From Dromaius novaehollandiae (Eukaryota > Chordata > Aves > Casuariiformes > Dromaiidae), in NCBI RefSeq assembly GCF_036370855.1, contig NC_088105.1, positions 10,483,619 through 10,547,618 of the forward strand: a stretch of 64,000 nt of DNA, read 5' to 3'. Of the stretch, positions 19,605-30,700 are shown in pieces. How positions within the stretch are numbered: the first letter of the stretch is position 1; every line of letters starts with the position of its first letter. Below the pieces are notes generated by a model. It did no database searches, was not told where the DNA came from, and saw nothing but the letters and a program-made list of their open reading frames with translations. The position numbers were made by a program, and so were the translations under genes.

Positions 19605-22600
19605 GTGAGCGGCGCGGGCGGGCGCGCGCAGCGCTCAGCGGTGGATCCCGCGGTTGAGGGCGCGGGGGGGGCGGCGCGAAGCGGTGCGGGCGGGTGCGCG
19701 TGGAGCGGCGCGGAGGGGGCGGGGTGCAGGCCGGGCCCGCGGCCTTTTCGGGCTTCATCCCCGTCCCGGACGGGAGCGTGGCCGTGGGGGGCTGGGGCTT
19801 GCTGCGCACTTAATGTATTTCTTGTTTTAGCGAATGAGCATCGCTTCGGAAGTCCGGATTCCCTGACTCGCCCCCCTATTAGAGCACGTCGAGCGGCAGG
19901 TGAGCCCTGGCCTCTAACCCAGGGGAGCTGCTGTGTTTGCCGCTTTGCGTTGCGAGGTGCTGGGGCGCCCGCGGCGCCAGGGAGCGTAGCGTTTCAGCGT
20001 GGGGTTTTAGCTAAACACCGTCGTGGTGTGCAGGTGAGGAAATGCTGCTTCCGCTCCGGTTCTGCACCGACGAAGCTGGAAGTGCTTCTCGGGCGGTGCT
20101 TGTAGAGCCCTCTGGAGCCCTTAGGTGACTGTTTTAGCCAGTGCGTGTGGCTTGTGTTTAGTCAGGGGATTAAAACCGGGGGTGGCTGATTTTACTGAAG
20201 GTACTTTGTTTGAAAAGCCCGAATTTAAAGAAAATATCTTGACTTGCAAAAAATAAATCACGGTGCTACTTCCCCATCCATCGTGCAGCATTGCTCTTGA
20301 GGAAGTGCGTAACTGGGCTCGCCAGTCCTTTCTCCGAAACACCAAGCACGTGGTGGTGTTTGCTGTCGGACACTGGGCTGGACAAGTAGCTGTGTTACCT
20401 GTGTAGCACATTCTTATTTCTTTACTTGATGCAAATGGTATCCTTCTTAAAACTGCAGTGATGCTAATTGCATAACATCTAGTCATGTGGCTATAGCTTT
20501 AGAAGTGTATCATTCCATCAGAAAACTGCAAGCAAATCATCTTCATTTCCTTCCTTTTTTTGTCTCTTCATCTCTTTGATTTGAGCAGTATTTGGTAGTT
20601 CCCAGATGGGTGAATTGGAGTAGCCTGGGACTCCTGTTTCCATCTGTACTCTTGTGGCAGGGCTGTGACTGAGCTCTTGTTACGGCTACAGCGCATGGCC
20701 TTAAGTACACAGTGTTGTCATTAGGCTTTGCCACTGAAATGCTGACTTGGATAAGTAAGGGCTGCCAGCATTATGCTTCAGTTTTAAAACTTCCAGGAGA
20801 CATGGAAGAATCTCCCCTTGAGGGAGGAAGGGAGAGGGTGTGTATTTTGGGGGGCGGGAGGGGTAAGAAATGTCAGTAGTTACTCATTTAAGAATGAGAA
20901 TTGTCTTATGCACAACTGGTTGGTGTATAAAAAGGTACCATTAGCTTTACTGGTGAAAAATGCTGTGGGAAGCCATTACTCCCAAATGATGGCTGTCATG
21001 GTGCTAACATGCTTATTGCGATAAATGTGTCTGGGCTGTCTTACAAGGTATAGTAGAATGGCTTTCTTCTTACGGTGGCATCCTGAAAAATGAGGATGTG
21101 GGGGGAGATACGCCAGGATTTTAACATCAGTGGCATTTGATTATATTGACAATGGGTGTAAAGGTAGAATATTAAGAGACCTTAGTGCTTTATACAGAAG
21201 TGAAGGAATAGAAGAACAATTCCCCCTCACAGTCCTCTCATTTGTAGGTATGGCTGATTTTTTCTGGAGAGTTTAGGGAAGAGCAGTGGGACTGCATGGA
21301 GGTTTTCGTAAGGACTTTCAGTTTCCTTGTAGTTGTTCTTCCCTGAGAGCAGAATGGAAACGGAAACCAAAACTTGAAAAACTGGTTTCCCACTCCTACT
21401 TTGAGGTTTTAAATATGACTTAGGAAACTTGCTTCTAAAGCTAAAAAGCTTAAAGACCCTATAAACCCTGTCACAAATAAGGCATCTTCTAGATCAGCTA
21501 GAAAAAGATATTCTTTTGCTAGCTGATCTAGAAGGTGCATGTTAGTAATCTCTGTTGAAGTTGTCCTAAAATATGTAAGTAGAATGTGTGACTCTACTAA
21601 TTAAAAGCATGAGCTAGATGTTTTTGGCACTTGAATTCATGCAGTCTATAGTGGCTATGGAATATTGCAGCGTATGTGTTGCATGCAGTCTCATCCTGGT
21701 ATTGAAAGAAGACTGAACCCATAAGGCTAGAGATGTGCCAGACTTCAAGAGTGAGCTGCACTATGTTAAAGTAGCACCTTTATATTTTGGTTTATAAGCC
21801 TTTTATAAATTCATGGTTTTCTAATCCCTTTGATCAAACTGGCACATGAAATGGGGATAGATCATTCTCTCTTGGCAGGTGCCTGACTGCAGAAGGTGGC
21901 TGGCTGGCAGATCTAAGGTGGATTAGTAAATTCTCCCTAGTTCGTTGGGAGGCAGGAATGATCCTTTTGGTAGGAGGCTGAAGGTCTTCTAAGGGAAGAA
22001 CAGCAATGTTTGTTTGTTTTTGAAAGTTAAAGTTCATGAATGGGGAGTTTACTTTTCTCTGGAAGGGGTGCCATGCACACAGCCTGCTACGCTAGCAGTC
22101 TTCCTGTCTGTTGGAGATATCCACTGTTAGCAGATGAAACAGAAACTGCTGAATCACAAGCTGCCTTCATGTGTGAAATAAAGTGGTGTATGTTTACATC
22201 TTCCTTCCTGCTTGCAAAAATTCTCTCCTTTGAGAGATGCACAGTACTGATTGATGCAGAGAGGGGGAAAGGAGTTAAACATTAATTAAATCCTCTTTAG
22301 ATTCATAGACCTTCTTGACCTTTGATTATTAGCTAACGCTACTTAGTGAGGTTTTCTTGCAAAGCTTCCATGCATACTGAAATATGGCTATGTTATTTGG
22401 CATTCTTGAAAATCGAGTAAATGGGTGAGTGTTTTTTTTCTTAAGTTGGTGAGAAATTATGATCGTTACACAGTTGTTTGGGATAGCTTTGAAAATACAA
22501 TATGCCACTTAAGAATCTGCAGATATTTTACTGTTCTACCTGTGACTTTTAGTTTAAAACATTTTTTTTGTCCTTTTTTTTTTCTTTCTTTCTTTGTGTG

Positions 22601-25600
22601 CTTCGTATACACTGGCATGTCAAAGGTGCCAGAACATATTCTAATCAGGTTGTTTTCTTTTCTTGAAGTCAAATAATAAACACTAGGTGGCAAGATGTGT
22701 GTTGCTTTCATGTGTGTTGTATAAGGGTTATAGAGACATATTAAACCACAGGAGAACCCTGTACTGTTCAAAGAATACCAAAAGGGCCCGGTGTGGGTAT
22801 CGCAGAGAGAAAAGCATTACCGATTGTATTCTTCTGTTTGCAATTTCTTCCGTTTATGCCCTCAGCTTGATCACTGTTTCATGATCTCTGTTCCACAGTT
22901 GTACTACAGCTTTCATTGCATACCTGAATTTTTTTTTTTTTTAATTCTGTGAATCCAGGCAACCATGTGGTTGCACTTTATCCTTTCAAATCTCTTCTCT
23001 TGGTTCTCTGCTTTTGACTGGCTTCCCAGCCCTGACCTTTGCTTTGCAACTTCTGTTGCCTTGCTGGACTTTATTCTTTCTAGATAGTAACATTAACCAG
23101 GAGGGGTTTTAGTGTCTAAATGGCTGCATAATTTGGCAAGCAGACTAAAGGTGTTGGTTTAGATTCTTCCCAGCTGAGTGAGGGGGTTAAGGTAGGAGTG
23201 TAGGTGCCCTAGATTTCCTCTGTGGTGACAAACAGATGGGGAGAGAGAGGGAGGCCCAAATAAAGAGTGGCTTGGACCACTTAAAAGGGGAATTTACATT
23301 CTTAAGGTGCTTCTCTTTCTTTTCCCCTCTGTCTGGCACTATGGAGAACATAGAATGATTATTGTTTGTAAATGGTGCCCCCAAAACTCGGGGGGGGGGG
23401 GAATTCTCTTTACTGCCATGCTTGTGTATGTACTAGTTTACACTGAATTACTTTAGTATGACATTTCTTGGCTCTTAACATCTGATATTGGGCTTTTTAT
23501 ACATTCTTCCCTCCAAGCATTTTTAAGCTGAGGACTCAAAATTTCTGGGTGGTACGTAGGCAGCTTTATTTGTAGTGGACTTGAATTTGCTGTAAGCTTT
23601 TCATTTTGTAGCCGCTTTTGGGGACTTTTCAAGAAAGTGACCCTTGGGAGATCACAACTTGAAAACCGTTGGTTTAGTTCATGAATGTTCTAAACAGTGT
23701 CTTGGTCCTTCAGTGTCATGAACACAAATGGTACTGACTATACAAATCCTTTTTTTCCCCCCCTCTATCAGGTAGTCCTTCAACTTACTTCCTTCCAGAG
23801 CAACCGAAAACAGAAAAGGCAAAGGCTTATGACAGCGATGAACCTAAGAAACCAGCAGGGCATCAGCCAGACACTGATACGCTGTTAAAAGGTAACAACA
23901 GTAGTTTTGTCAATACCTTTTCCACCATTGTGTGTTTTGTCTTCATTTGATGCTGGTTTTGCTTGGTTTTTGGCTTGTGTATCTTGATCTAAAGGAAAGA
24001 AAATCTGGATGAGACTGTTTATAATAAAAGTTGTGCCTATCTGTCGACTCAGTCAGCTTTCAGTTTCAAAAGTAACGAATCTGGTACTTATGGGAGTTCA
24101 GCTGATGCTGCTAATTTCTCATCCTTTGCATTTTATCATTATTGCATTGAAAAAAAAAAAAAAGGAAGAAACACTAATGTTTGTGGCCTGCTGGGAACAA
24201 CAATGTGAAGGGCCAAACTGAGCCCTTCCTGTTAGATATGGTAGCTTCCTCCCTCTGCAGAGGAGTCTAAGAGGTTGTATGGAGCAGGCTTGGTTTGGTA
24301 GTTCATATAGACGTGACTACTTCTCTGACAATCTTTTGAAGAATTCATAGAAGAGCTACAAATGTGTATGGCTTGTCTGTCTTACTCTAAACTCGGATGT
24401 GATAACCAAGTCTTTCCGTTTTTGCTTTGGTTTCAGAAAGCAAGGCTGACTTCATTCAGAGAAAGAAAGAGCACCACTCACCTACATCACAAAGTAGGCG
24501 GAAAAGTAAATACTTAATCTTTGCCTGTACCTAAATGAGAAGTGAACCAAGAAAAGAGCCTAGTGAAAAGGGCCTTTTTGCTTTTCTGTGCTTATATTTT
24601 TCTTGTGCCTTGTAACACTTTGCTCAAGAAAGTGGAGAGAGACACCCAGGAGGCAGACCCAAATAGATGAGATGGAGACACCAGTATATCTCAGAGCCAG
24701 ATCCTTCTATGAGGTTATTCACCTTGTTGACCCAGCAGAAAATAATCCACTTTTTTTTGGTTGGGTTAGGTAGTTGAATTGACTCATTGGACAATCAGTA
24801 AGTGCCAGAGCACATAGCAGTGGTATTGTGTGGGCAAGGTGAGGAAGGGAGCACAGCCGTCACCTTCTGGTAGCAATGACTGTTAGATCAGTTCTTATGC
24901 AGACGCACACACGTCACATTCCTATCTAGCCTGGGTGGTTGTGGCCTGCTATGATTGAATTAATCATCTGGCACTCTTGGAGTAGAGCAATGCTTTTCTC
25001 CACTGGCATGCTCTAGTCTTCTCACCTAATGACCAGTTAGTTCTTTGTGTTCCAGGTTTTGTGGTTTGTGTCTTTTGTGGGCAGTTCTTTGTTTTTTCTC
25101 CTCTTGGCGGAGTTCTTGAAATAGGAAAAAACTTGCTCTGAATTCTAAGTGGAGTCTTATTGTGTTCTTACAATGTCAGCACATTATCTAAACCTGCTTA
25201 GGGTGGAAACAAGTTCTGTACATCAGAATTCAATTTAAAGAACTTTCAGATGTGTTTTGTTTGTTTGCTTTTTAAACTATGGTGTCCTCTATAAGAGAGG
25301 CTTATCTTATGGTAGCTGGATATTGGTGAAAAGCCTTTGAAAAATTAACAGATGTGGGTAGTTCTTGCTAGTCTGATACTGCCTCTAGCACAGGAAAGAA
25401 AAAGTATGTGCTGCAGGAGTGATCAGTTATGTGGCTGAGTGAAGAATTTGGGAAGTCGCTTCAAATTAAAAGCTTTAGAGTGTCTACAGAAGTACCCCAT
25501 TGGAGTTAGGCAAGACAATAACTTGTTTGGTCTTTAAGGAAATTGCATTGTAAATAAGCCAAGATTCATAGGTAGAGTAGGATCTGTTATTAGATCGTTT

Positions 25601-28600
25601 ATTGAAATATTTTGTTTACTTTAAGGTGTGAATTACTGCTGTTTTGTAAATATGAAAACTAGTGTCTCTAAACAGGGTTGCGTTGCAAAATATTACAGAT
25701 TACCTGTTAACTACTAGAACACTTACTTCAGATTAGCCAGTTAGAAGTTAAATGTCTGTGCTCTGTCAAGGGGAAAAAATGGGGAATGGAGTAGTTCTGT
25801 TAAGGCAGTTAAGCTCTGGCTTCAACCAGAGCTGCTTTAGCACCTGGATGATTACATTCATACAGAAACAAGGTTGTATCATTTATTTCGGTGTCCTTGA
25901 AATAACTGCTGCAGGGTGTGTTTGTTCAATTTATTCTTGATAATGTCACTGACAACATCCTCATCCGTCTATGTTTAAATAAAGAGCCTTCACTGTTGAA
26001 CCAGTTGCTGTGGTTCTCAAGGAGCGAAAAATTCTTGTGTTTTTTAATTAACTGACTAAATGTAGAAAACGTGCTGACCAGTAATTGCACTCTATATATT
26101 CATACAGGTCTCTTGGGATGAGGAAAGCTGTTCACAACTCTTTTATGGATAATGTCTCTAGCATCTTGCTGTCTGACTCCATTTAAATAAATAGACTAAG
26201 AATATATTTTCAGTTGAAAGCTTGTATTTTGCTTTAAAAGCACAATTCATCCCAATAGACTGACTGCCAATAAAACAGGCATCTGACCCTAGCTAGTTGG
26301 AGAGGAGATATGAGACTATGCCTTTAAAATAACACTGTGCTTTTGCTACTTAAATCTTTCACGATGTTACTTTCCTAAAATATGTGTCAACTGAGCTTCT
26401 ATTTTCTGTCTTCTAACTTCTTGAACAAAATTGAAGACCTTAATCAGGATACAGTACCCCTGTGTAGAAAAACATGCAAGTTGCTCAGCCTTTGCCAGTT
26501 TGTCATCTTGTACTTGAAATGCCTCAGGTTTTATTTGTGTAACTCTTGAAGAGTTAAAAAATCATTGGGGGTGATCTGTGGTTGGTTGGTGATTTGTGCT
26601 TTTTATGCAAAATTGTCAAGATGACAAGAACTGGCATTTGGCAAAGAGTGTCTAGGATGGGAATCCTAGAGCTGGTCTGCCAGTTGAATGGGATTTCTTC
26701 TCAGGCTAGTAATAGTGGTGAACATGTCCTTTTTCTAGTCCAAGATGAGCACAGGAAGCTTTTGGTGCAGAAGAGAATGGGATGCCCCATTCCTGATAAA
26801 GTAATACCCAGGATGAGGTCATAGCCTTGCCTTTGCTCCTGTTTAGCAGGACTGGGTTCACATCAACAAGGTTTTATTCAAGGATGGTCTCTTAACCTTC
26901 TTGTAGGCTTTGTAGAACTTAGTATGTAAAAGCGTAACTCAGAACAGCTTTCCAACTAAAGCAATGCAGTCTTGTGATTTCAATGTCCTGTCAAATTCTC
27001 TGCTGGAAGGTTGGTTAGAACTGTTGTCTTATGTATTGTTCTCATGTTCCTCTCTTAATCTTTTGAAAGACAGAATTAAATCTCGAGATTGGCCCGATAC
27101 AGGGAAGCAGTCACAGCCCTTGGCCAAAAGTAAGACTTCTGCTTTCACTTCTGTTTCGTTTTTGTGTTGTGTTTAACCATTTTCATGCCTGTCCAAGTAT
27201 TAGATCTCCTGGTAGTTGGTGTTAAACTGAAGGTCCTTGCCTGAACAGATGACTTGCTCCCTAGGGCGTATGTTTTCAGCACTAAGGAAAGAGGAGTCTT
27301 GTAAAATAAGTAACGTTTCCACCTGAGTTTGAGGTCTTCCATCTGTAGTGCTTACAAATTTGCTGCATGATTAAAATAGAGGCAGGCCTAGTGCTGTTCT
27401 TATTTAACAGCTGTTGTTTTGCTGTTCTCCTATAGGTTAGAATGTAAAAAGGTGTAAGGTTTCTTCCTGTTTCCAGGGAACTTACTGGTATTTTGTCACC
27501 AGTTTTGTTGGGAATGGAATCAGGACTTAGGCCTCATCAACAAACATCAGACAAGTGTTAATTTTACTATTCAAAACAAAACCAAATCAAACCATGTGCA
27601 CTCTGATAGTGTTGAGCTCCAGTGTTTAAAATATAAATACTGCCGCAGAAACTATTTTTATTATCCTTATTGGGATAGGGAGGAGAAATAGCACCACAGA
27701 AACCATTCTAGTGATGCCAGGTTTTGTATTGGTCTGTTTCTCCCCAGCCTAAACGTAGGAACAAACCTGACCTTTTTCAGAGCTATTTTAAGTTATTAAT
27801 TTGTGTTTGATTAAATAAAGGGTGGAGTATTGATAAACTTTCAGAAGAACTCCTTTTTTCAGAAGGATATGCAGTTACTCTGTCATTTCCAGAAATATTT
27901 CAAAAATGTTTATTTTTTTAATGCTATCACTTCACTGTGCTAATAAAGAAGCTGAAAGCTTTTTTTAAATTAGAATATCTTCTGTATTCAGCTACTGTAC
28001 TGATAGCCTAAGATAGTGAGATGAGTTCACTGACTTCTATTAGTTCCTCTTATTTTCTTCTCACTTGTTGACTTCTGATTGATTTTAAAACATTTTTTTC
28101 TTCTCCCTGTTTGGTCCTCCTTTCTGTAGGTGCTGGTGGATTGCAGAGTGGATTTCACAAGGGCTGGACTTTGTTACTGCTTATTCTGTTAATTAGTATC
28201 CCATTGCTTTGGGTCCTGTGGAGTGGAATGCCAAGGTTTCAAGATGCAAGTTTGTCAGGTAGAGATACTGAAATTCTAGAAGCGTTTCGGGCCCAGATGA
28301 GGAAACTCAAAAATACTTATCAAAGTCAGGATCCCAATCTATGGAAGAGAACGCACATGTTCCTTGAGAAACACCTCAATGCTTCCCATCTGCGTTTGGA
28401 GCCAGCCATTTTGCTGTTCACAGCTGGCCAAGAAGCTGAGAAGGTGCTGAAGTGCTTAAGTAATGAGATTGCGGATGCTTTTGCCTTCTCCCAGAATGCT
28501 ACTGCAATCAAAATTAATGGGGCAGACAAAGCTGTATTGGATAGCGATGCTGTTAAGCTGGAAGTAGATAATGAGCTCAGCTCTGGGTTCAAAGGAGGCA

Positions 28601-28935
28601 AGAAGGTAGCAGTGGTGCATCGATTTGAATTACTGCCTGCAGGTTCCACCTTAATCTTTTACAAATACTGTGACCATGAAAATGCAGCGTTTAAGGACGT
28701 GGCTCTTCTGCTGACTGTTCTCCTGGATGAGCAGTCTCTGAGAAAGAGCCTGACCTTGCCAGAAGTTGAGGAGAAAGTGCGGGATTTCCTCTGGACCAAG
28801 TTCACCAGTTCAGATGCTCCTAGTTCTTATAAGAACATGGACACCGATAAGCTGAGCGGACTGTGGAGCCGTATATCTCACCTTGTCTTGCCCGTTTGGC
28901 CTGAAAAGGGCCTCCCTATGGAGGGATGCACATAA
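19163..28935 (+). CDS. TOR1AIP1: TOR1AIP1 (LAP1), inner nuclear membrane torsin activator
   Basis: This gene encodes LAP1, an inner nuclear membrane protein that binds lamins on the nucleoplasmic side and activates Torsin ATPases from the lumen. Six exons (19163-19604, 19831-19899, 23772-23891, 24437-24505, 27070-27129, 28130-28935) sum to 1566 nt, 521 codons plus stop, with every intron in phase 1. Human LAP1B is 583 residues, so the N-terminal half is shorter here. The first exon keeps YHVTPR and the PP1-docking motif REVRF (residues 50-54) in the context RQGRREVRF. One helix spans about 266-285. The lumenal domain has [27 protein letters not shown] and the arginine finger Arg501 in WSRISHL, with conserved Cys in LKCL and at 520. 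Transcription is divergent from the paralog TOR1AIP2, about 3.6 kb away. Small extra cassette exons in the long introns cannot be excluded. Confidence 0.93.
19831..19899 (+). CDS. TOR1AIP1: TOR1AIP1 coding exon 2
   Basis: A 69-nt phase 1-1 exon. The acceptor CTTGTTTTAG|CG is excellent and the donor GCAG|GTGAGC consensus. It encodes [22 protein letters not shown], whose RPPIR resembles the RRPPLR segment of human LAP1. Confidence 0.85.
21482..21538 (+). repeat. Near-perfect inverted repeat (hairpin) in TOR1AIP1 intron
   Basis: The arms 21482-21501 and 21519-21538 pair at all 20 positions, one of them G-U. After one mismatch, six further A/T-rich pairs close on a 3-nt TAT loop. The outermost flanking base pair does not match, so the structure ends sharply. 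Function is unknown; it could be a small palindromic element or a hairpin RNA source. Confidence 0.9.
23772..23891 (+). CDS. TOR1AIP1: TOR1AIP1 coding exon 3
   Basis: A 120-nt phase 1-1 exon following a long T/C tract and CTATCAG. It encodes [20 protein letters not shown], then [19 protein letters not shown]. The donor is AAAAG|GTAACA. Polar, presumably disordered nucleoplasmic sequence. Confidence 0.85.
24437..24505 (+). CDS. TOR1AIP1: TOR1AIP1 coding exon 4
   Basis: A 69-nt phase 1-1 exon with acceptor TGGTTTCAG|AA and a moderate donor AAAA|GTAAAT. It encodes [22 protein letters not shown], basic and serine-rich. Confidence 0.8.
27070..27129 (+). CDS. TOR1AIP1: TOR1AIP1 coding exon 5
   Basis: A 60-nt phase 1-1 exon with acceptor CTTTTGAAAG|AC and donor AAAA|GTAAGA. 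It encodes [19 protein letters not shown], matching the juxtamembrane region before the membrane helix in LAP1. Confidence 0.8.
28130..28935 (+). CDS. TOR1AIP1: TOR1AIP1 last coding exon: membrane helix and lumenal domain
   Basis: The acceptor CTTTCTGTAG|GT leads into [12 protein letters not shown], the helix [18 protein letters not shown] and the complete lumenal torsin-activating domain, ending at TAA after GCT. All family motifs are intact. The one-exon layout equals that of TOR1AIP2. Confidence 0.97.
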
Positions 28936-29107
28936 GTTGTTAGAGAAGGCTCGGGAAAGGAGGAAGACAGAAAATGTGTGTTGTAATGGCTGAACAGGGC
29001 AGAACTTCCTACAGCTGCTGAGCTCAGGCAGCACGCAGTGCTTTCTGTGCAAGGAAATCCAACCAACTGGCAAGCTTGTTTCTGCTAAAGTAACTGGGAC
29101 TTCTCTA

Positions 29108-29113
29108 AATAAA
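29108..29113 (+). terminator. TOR1AIP1: Proximal poly(A) signal of TOR1AIP1
   Basis: AATAAA about 170 nt after the stop codon. Confidence 0.55.
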
Positions 29114-29730
29114 CTGCAGAATGTGAGAAAGGAACATAGTTCTTGGTAAGTTGTATTTGGTAACTTATTCAGGTCGAGCACCCTGGAGTTGGAAATAGGT
29201 GTTCCCTACTGCAAATCATTCAATTGCTGGTAAAGCCGTCTTGGTGCGCTATTGGCTTTGCCCTGAGGATCCCTTCTGGTGGTGGGAATCGCTGGTATTG
29301 AGCGTGACAAGGTAATGGGATGCAAAAGCTCAGCTTCATCTGGCAGAATTGCTTTCTTTTTTGTCTGGGACATTTAATGAATTGAAAATGATGATAAAGT
29401 GGTATGAGTTCAAGTGCGAGTTTATTTTTTTTTGGTCCAGTTGACCACAGCATAGATGTTAGCTGGGGACTTCTAGAAATGGCAAAACTGCTCAAGAGGT
29501 TTGTGATTTGTGGAGAATCTTTCAGCAAGGATTTCTTCCTTAAATGAGCCTGCCCCAAACAGTTCTGGAGAGCGAGAAAAGCTGAGGTACAACGGATTGC
29601 TTGATGTTAGTAGTAGACATCAGTTAAATAATCCCTCAGCACCTCTGCCTTGCTGCTGCCAGGAATTTTCTGCTCTTTGTCAAGTTTTTCAAGTCTTAAA
29701 ACTTGGGGAGAAATGATAAATGTCAGCCTA

Positions 29731-29752
29731 GTGTGTGTGTGTGTGTGCGCGC
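29731..29752. repeat. (GT)n/(GC)n microsatellite
   Basis: Alternating GT then GC dinucleotides in the presumed 3' UTR; Z-DNA-prone purine-pyrimidine alternation. Confidence 0.9.
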
Positions 29753-30675
29753 TGAAGACTTACTGCATCTCCTTTCCAAACAAAAATTTAGGAACACATA
29801 GGTTATTTCTCATTTTAATAAGATAACTATTTTTGCATCAAGAGGATTTATTTATTTGTGGTACTCAGTGTCCTATAAAAATAACCTTTTTCATGTGTCT
29901 GCATATAACCTTCTGCTTACCATATGAAATTCTAGTGAAGAGCCAATTTGCATTGCCCGCATCTAAAATATATTTTAGAGCGCTTCCTGCCAAGAATCCC
30001 TTACATCAAACTAAAAAATATGTACTTGTTTCTGTTGTAAATATTGTGGGCATATATAAGTGAATTGCAGCACTTCCATATCATTGCTGTTAGTGTATGC
30101 TCTTGAGCATTGGTCCATGTGTGTTCAATTTCAATGCGTGTGAAGGAATGCATGAAGACTGGTCTCAAATTAGGGGAACATTTTCTCATAACAGCTGAGG
30201 GATTAGTGGCTCTCAGACACATCGTTTATTCACAAGGCCCCCCCTTAGCTACCCTGTTGTAAACATCCTTCTTAAGCAGGAAAACCTCTCGGAGGTGCTG
30301 GAGCCTCTGGCTTCATTGTGCCGGTAAAGGTCTGGGGTTTGACGTGGAATGGACCAAAATCACCGTAAGCATACAAAGGAACACAGTTTCAGAGGCTTGG
30401 AGCTGTAGTCACTTAAACCACAGGCGGGTTTGTTCTGACCACTGAGTGCCAGAAATGGACCGTGCTTTCTATTTTAATGCGAAGAGACAGTAAAGAGACA
30501 TGGAAGTGCTACTGTTCTAGATGTTTAAGAATCGCTCAGGAAGGAAAAGATGGCATTTACGTTTTAGACATTTCACTGGACAAATTTTTAAAAAAAAAAA
30601 TGTGACTTATTTCTGAGTGTATACTGATAGCATACCTGTTTGTATATTATGTAAACTATTTTAGTAATCATAAAA

Positions 30676-30681
30676 AATAAA
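30676..30681 (+). terminator. TOR1AIP1: Distal poly(A) signal of TOR1AIP1
   Basis: AATAAA followed by T/G-rich sequence (TTGTTTGTTTTATAACTTG), a better 3'-end context than the proximal signal. Confidence 0.55.
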
Positions 30682-30700
30682 TTTACTTGTTTGTTTTATA

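Larger units (their letters stand above)
18790..19760. promoter_or_regulatory. TOR1AIP1: CpG island, TOR1AIP1 promoter and first exon
   Basis: A very GC- and CpG-rich block surrounds the first coding exon of TOR1AIP1. Stop-free frames on both strands are by-products of base composition. The start of transcription cannot be fixed from sequence. Confidence 0.85.
28936..30700 (+). other. TOR1AIP1: TOR1AIP1 3' UTR (inferred)
   Basis: Non-coding DNA after the stop. It contains an early poly(A) signal, a GT/GC dinucleotide run (29731-29752), a Pumilio-type TGTAAATA (30036-30043) and a distal AATAAA. The length assumes use of the distal signal. Confidence 0.5.

Noticed and set aside
18826-19608. 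260-codon frame from a true ATG overlapping TOR1AIP1 exon 1
   Set aside because: It is a stop-free by-product of the CpG island in another frame; the LAP1 frame carries the recognisable motifs.
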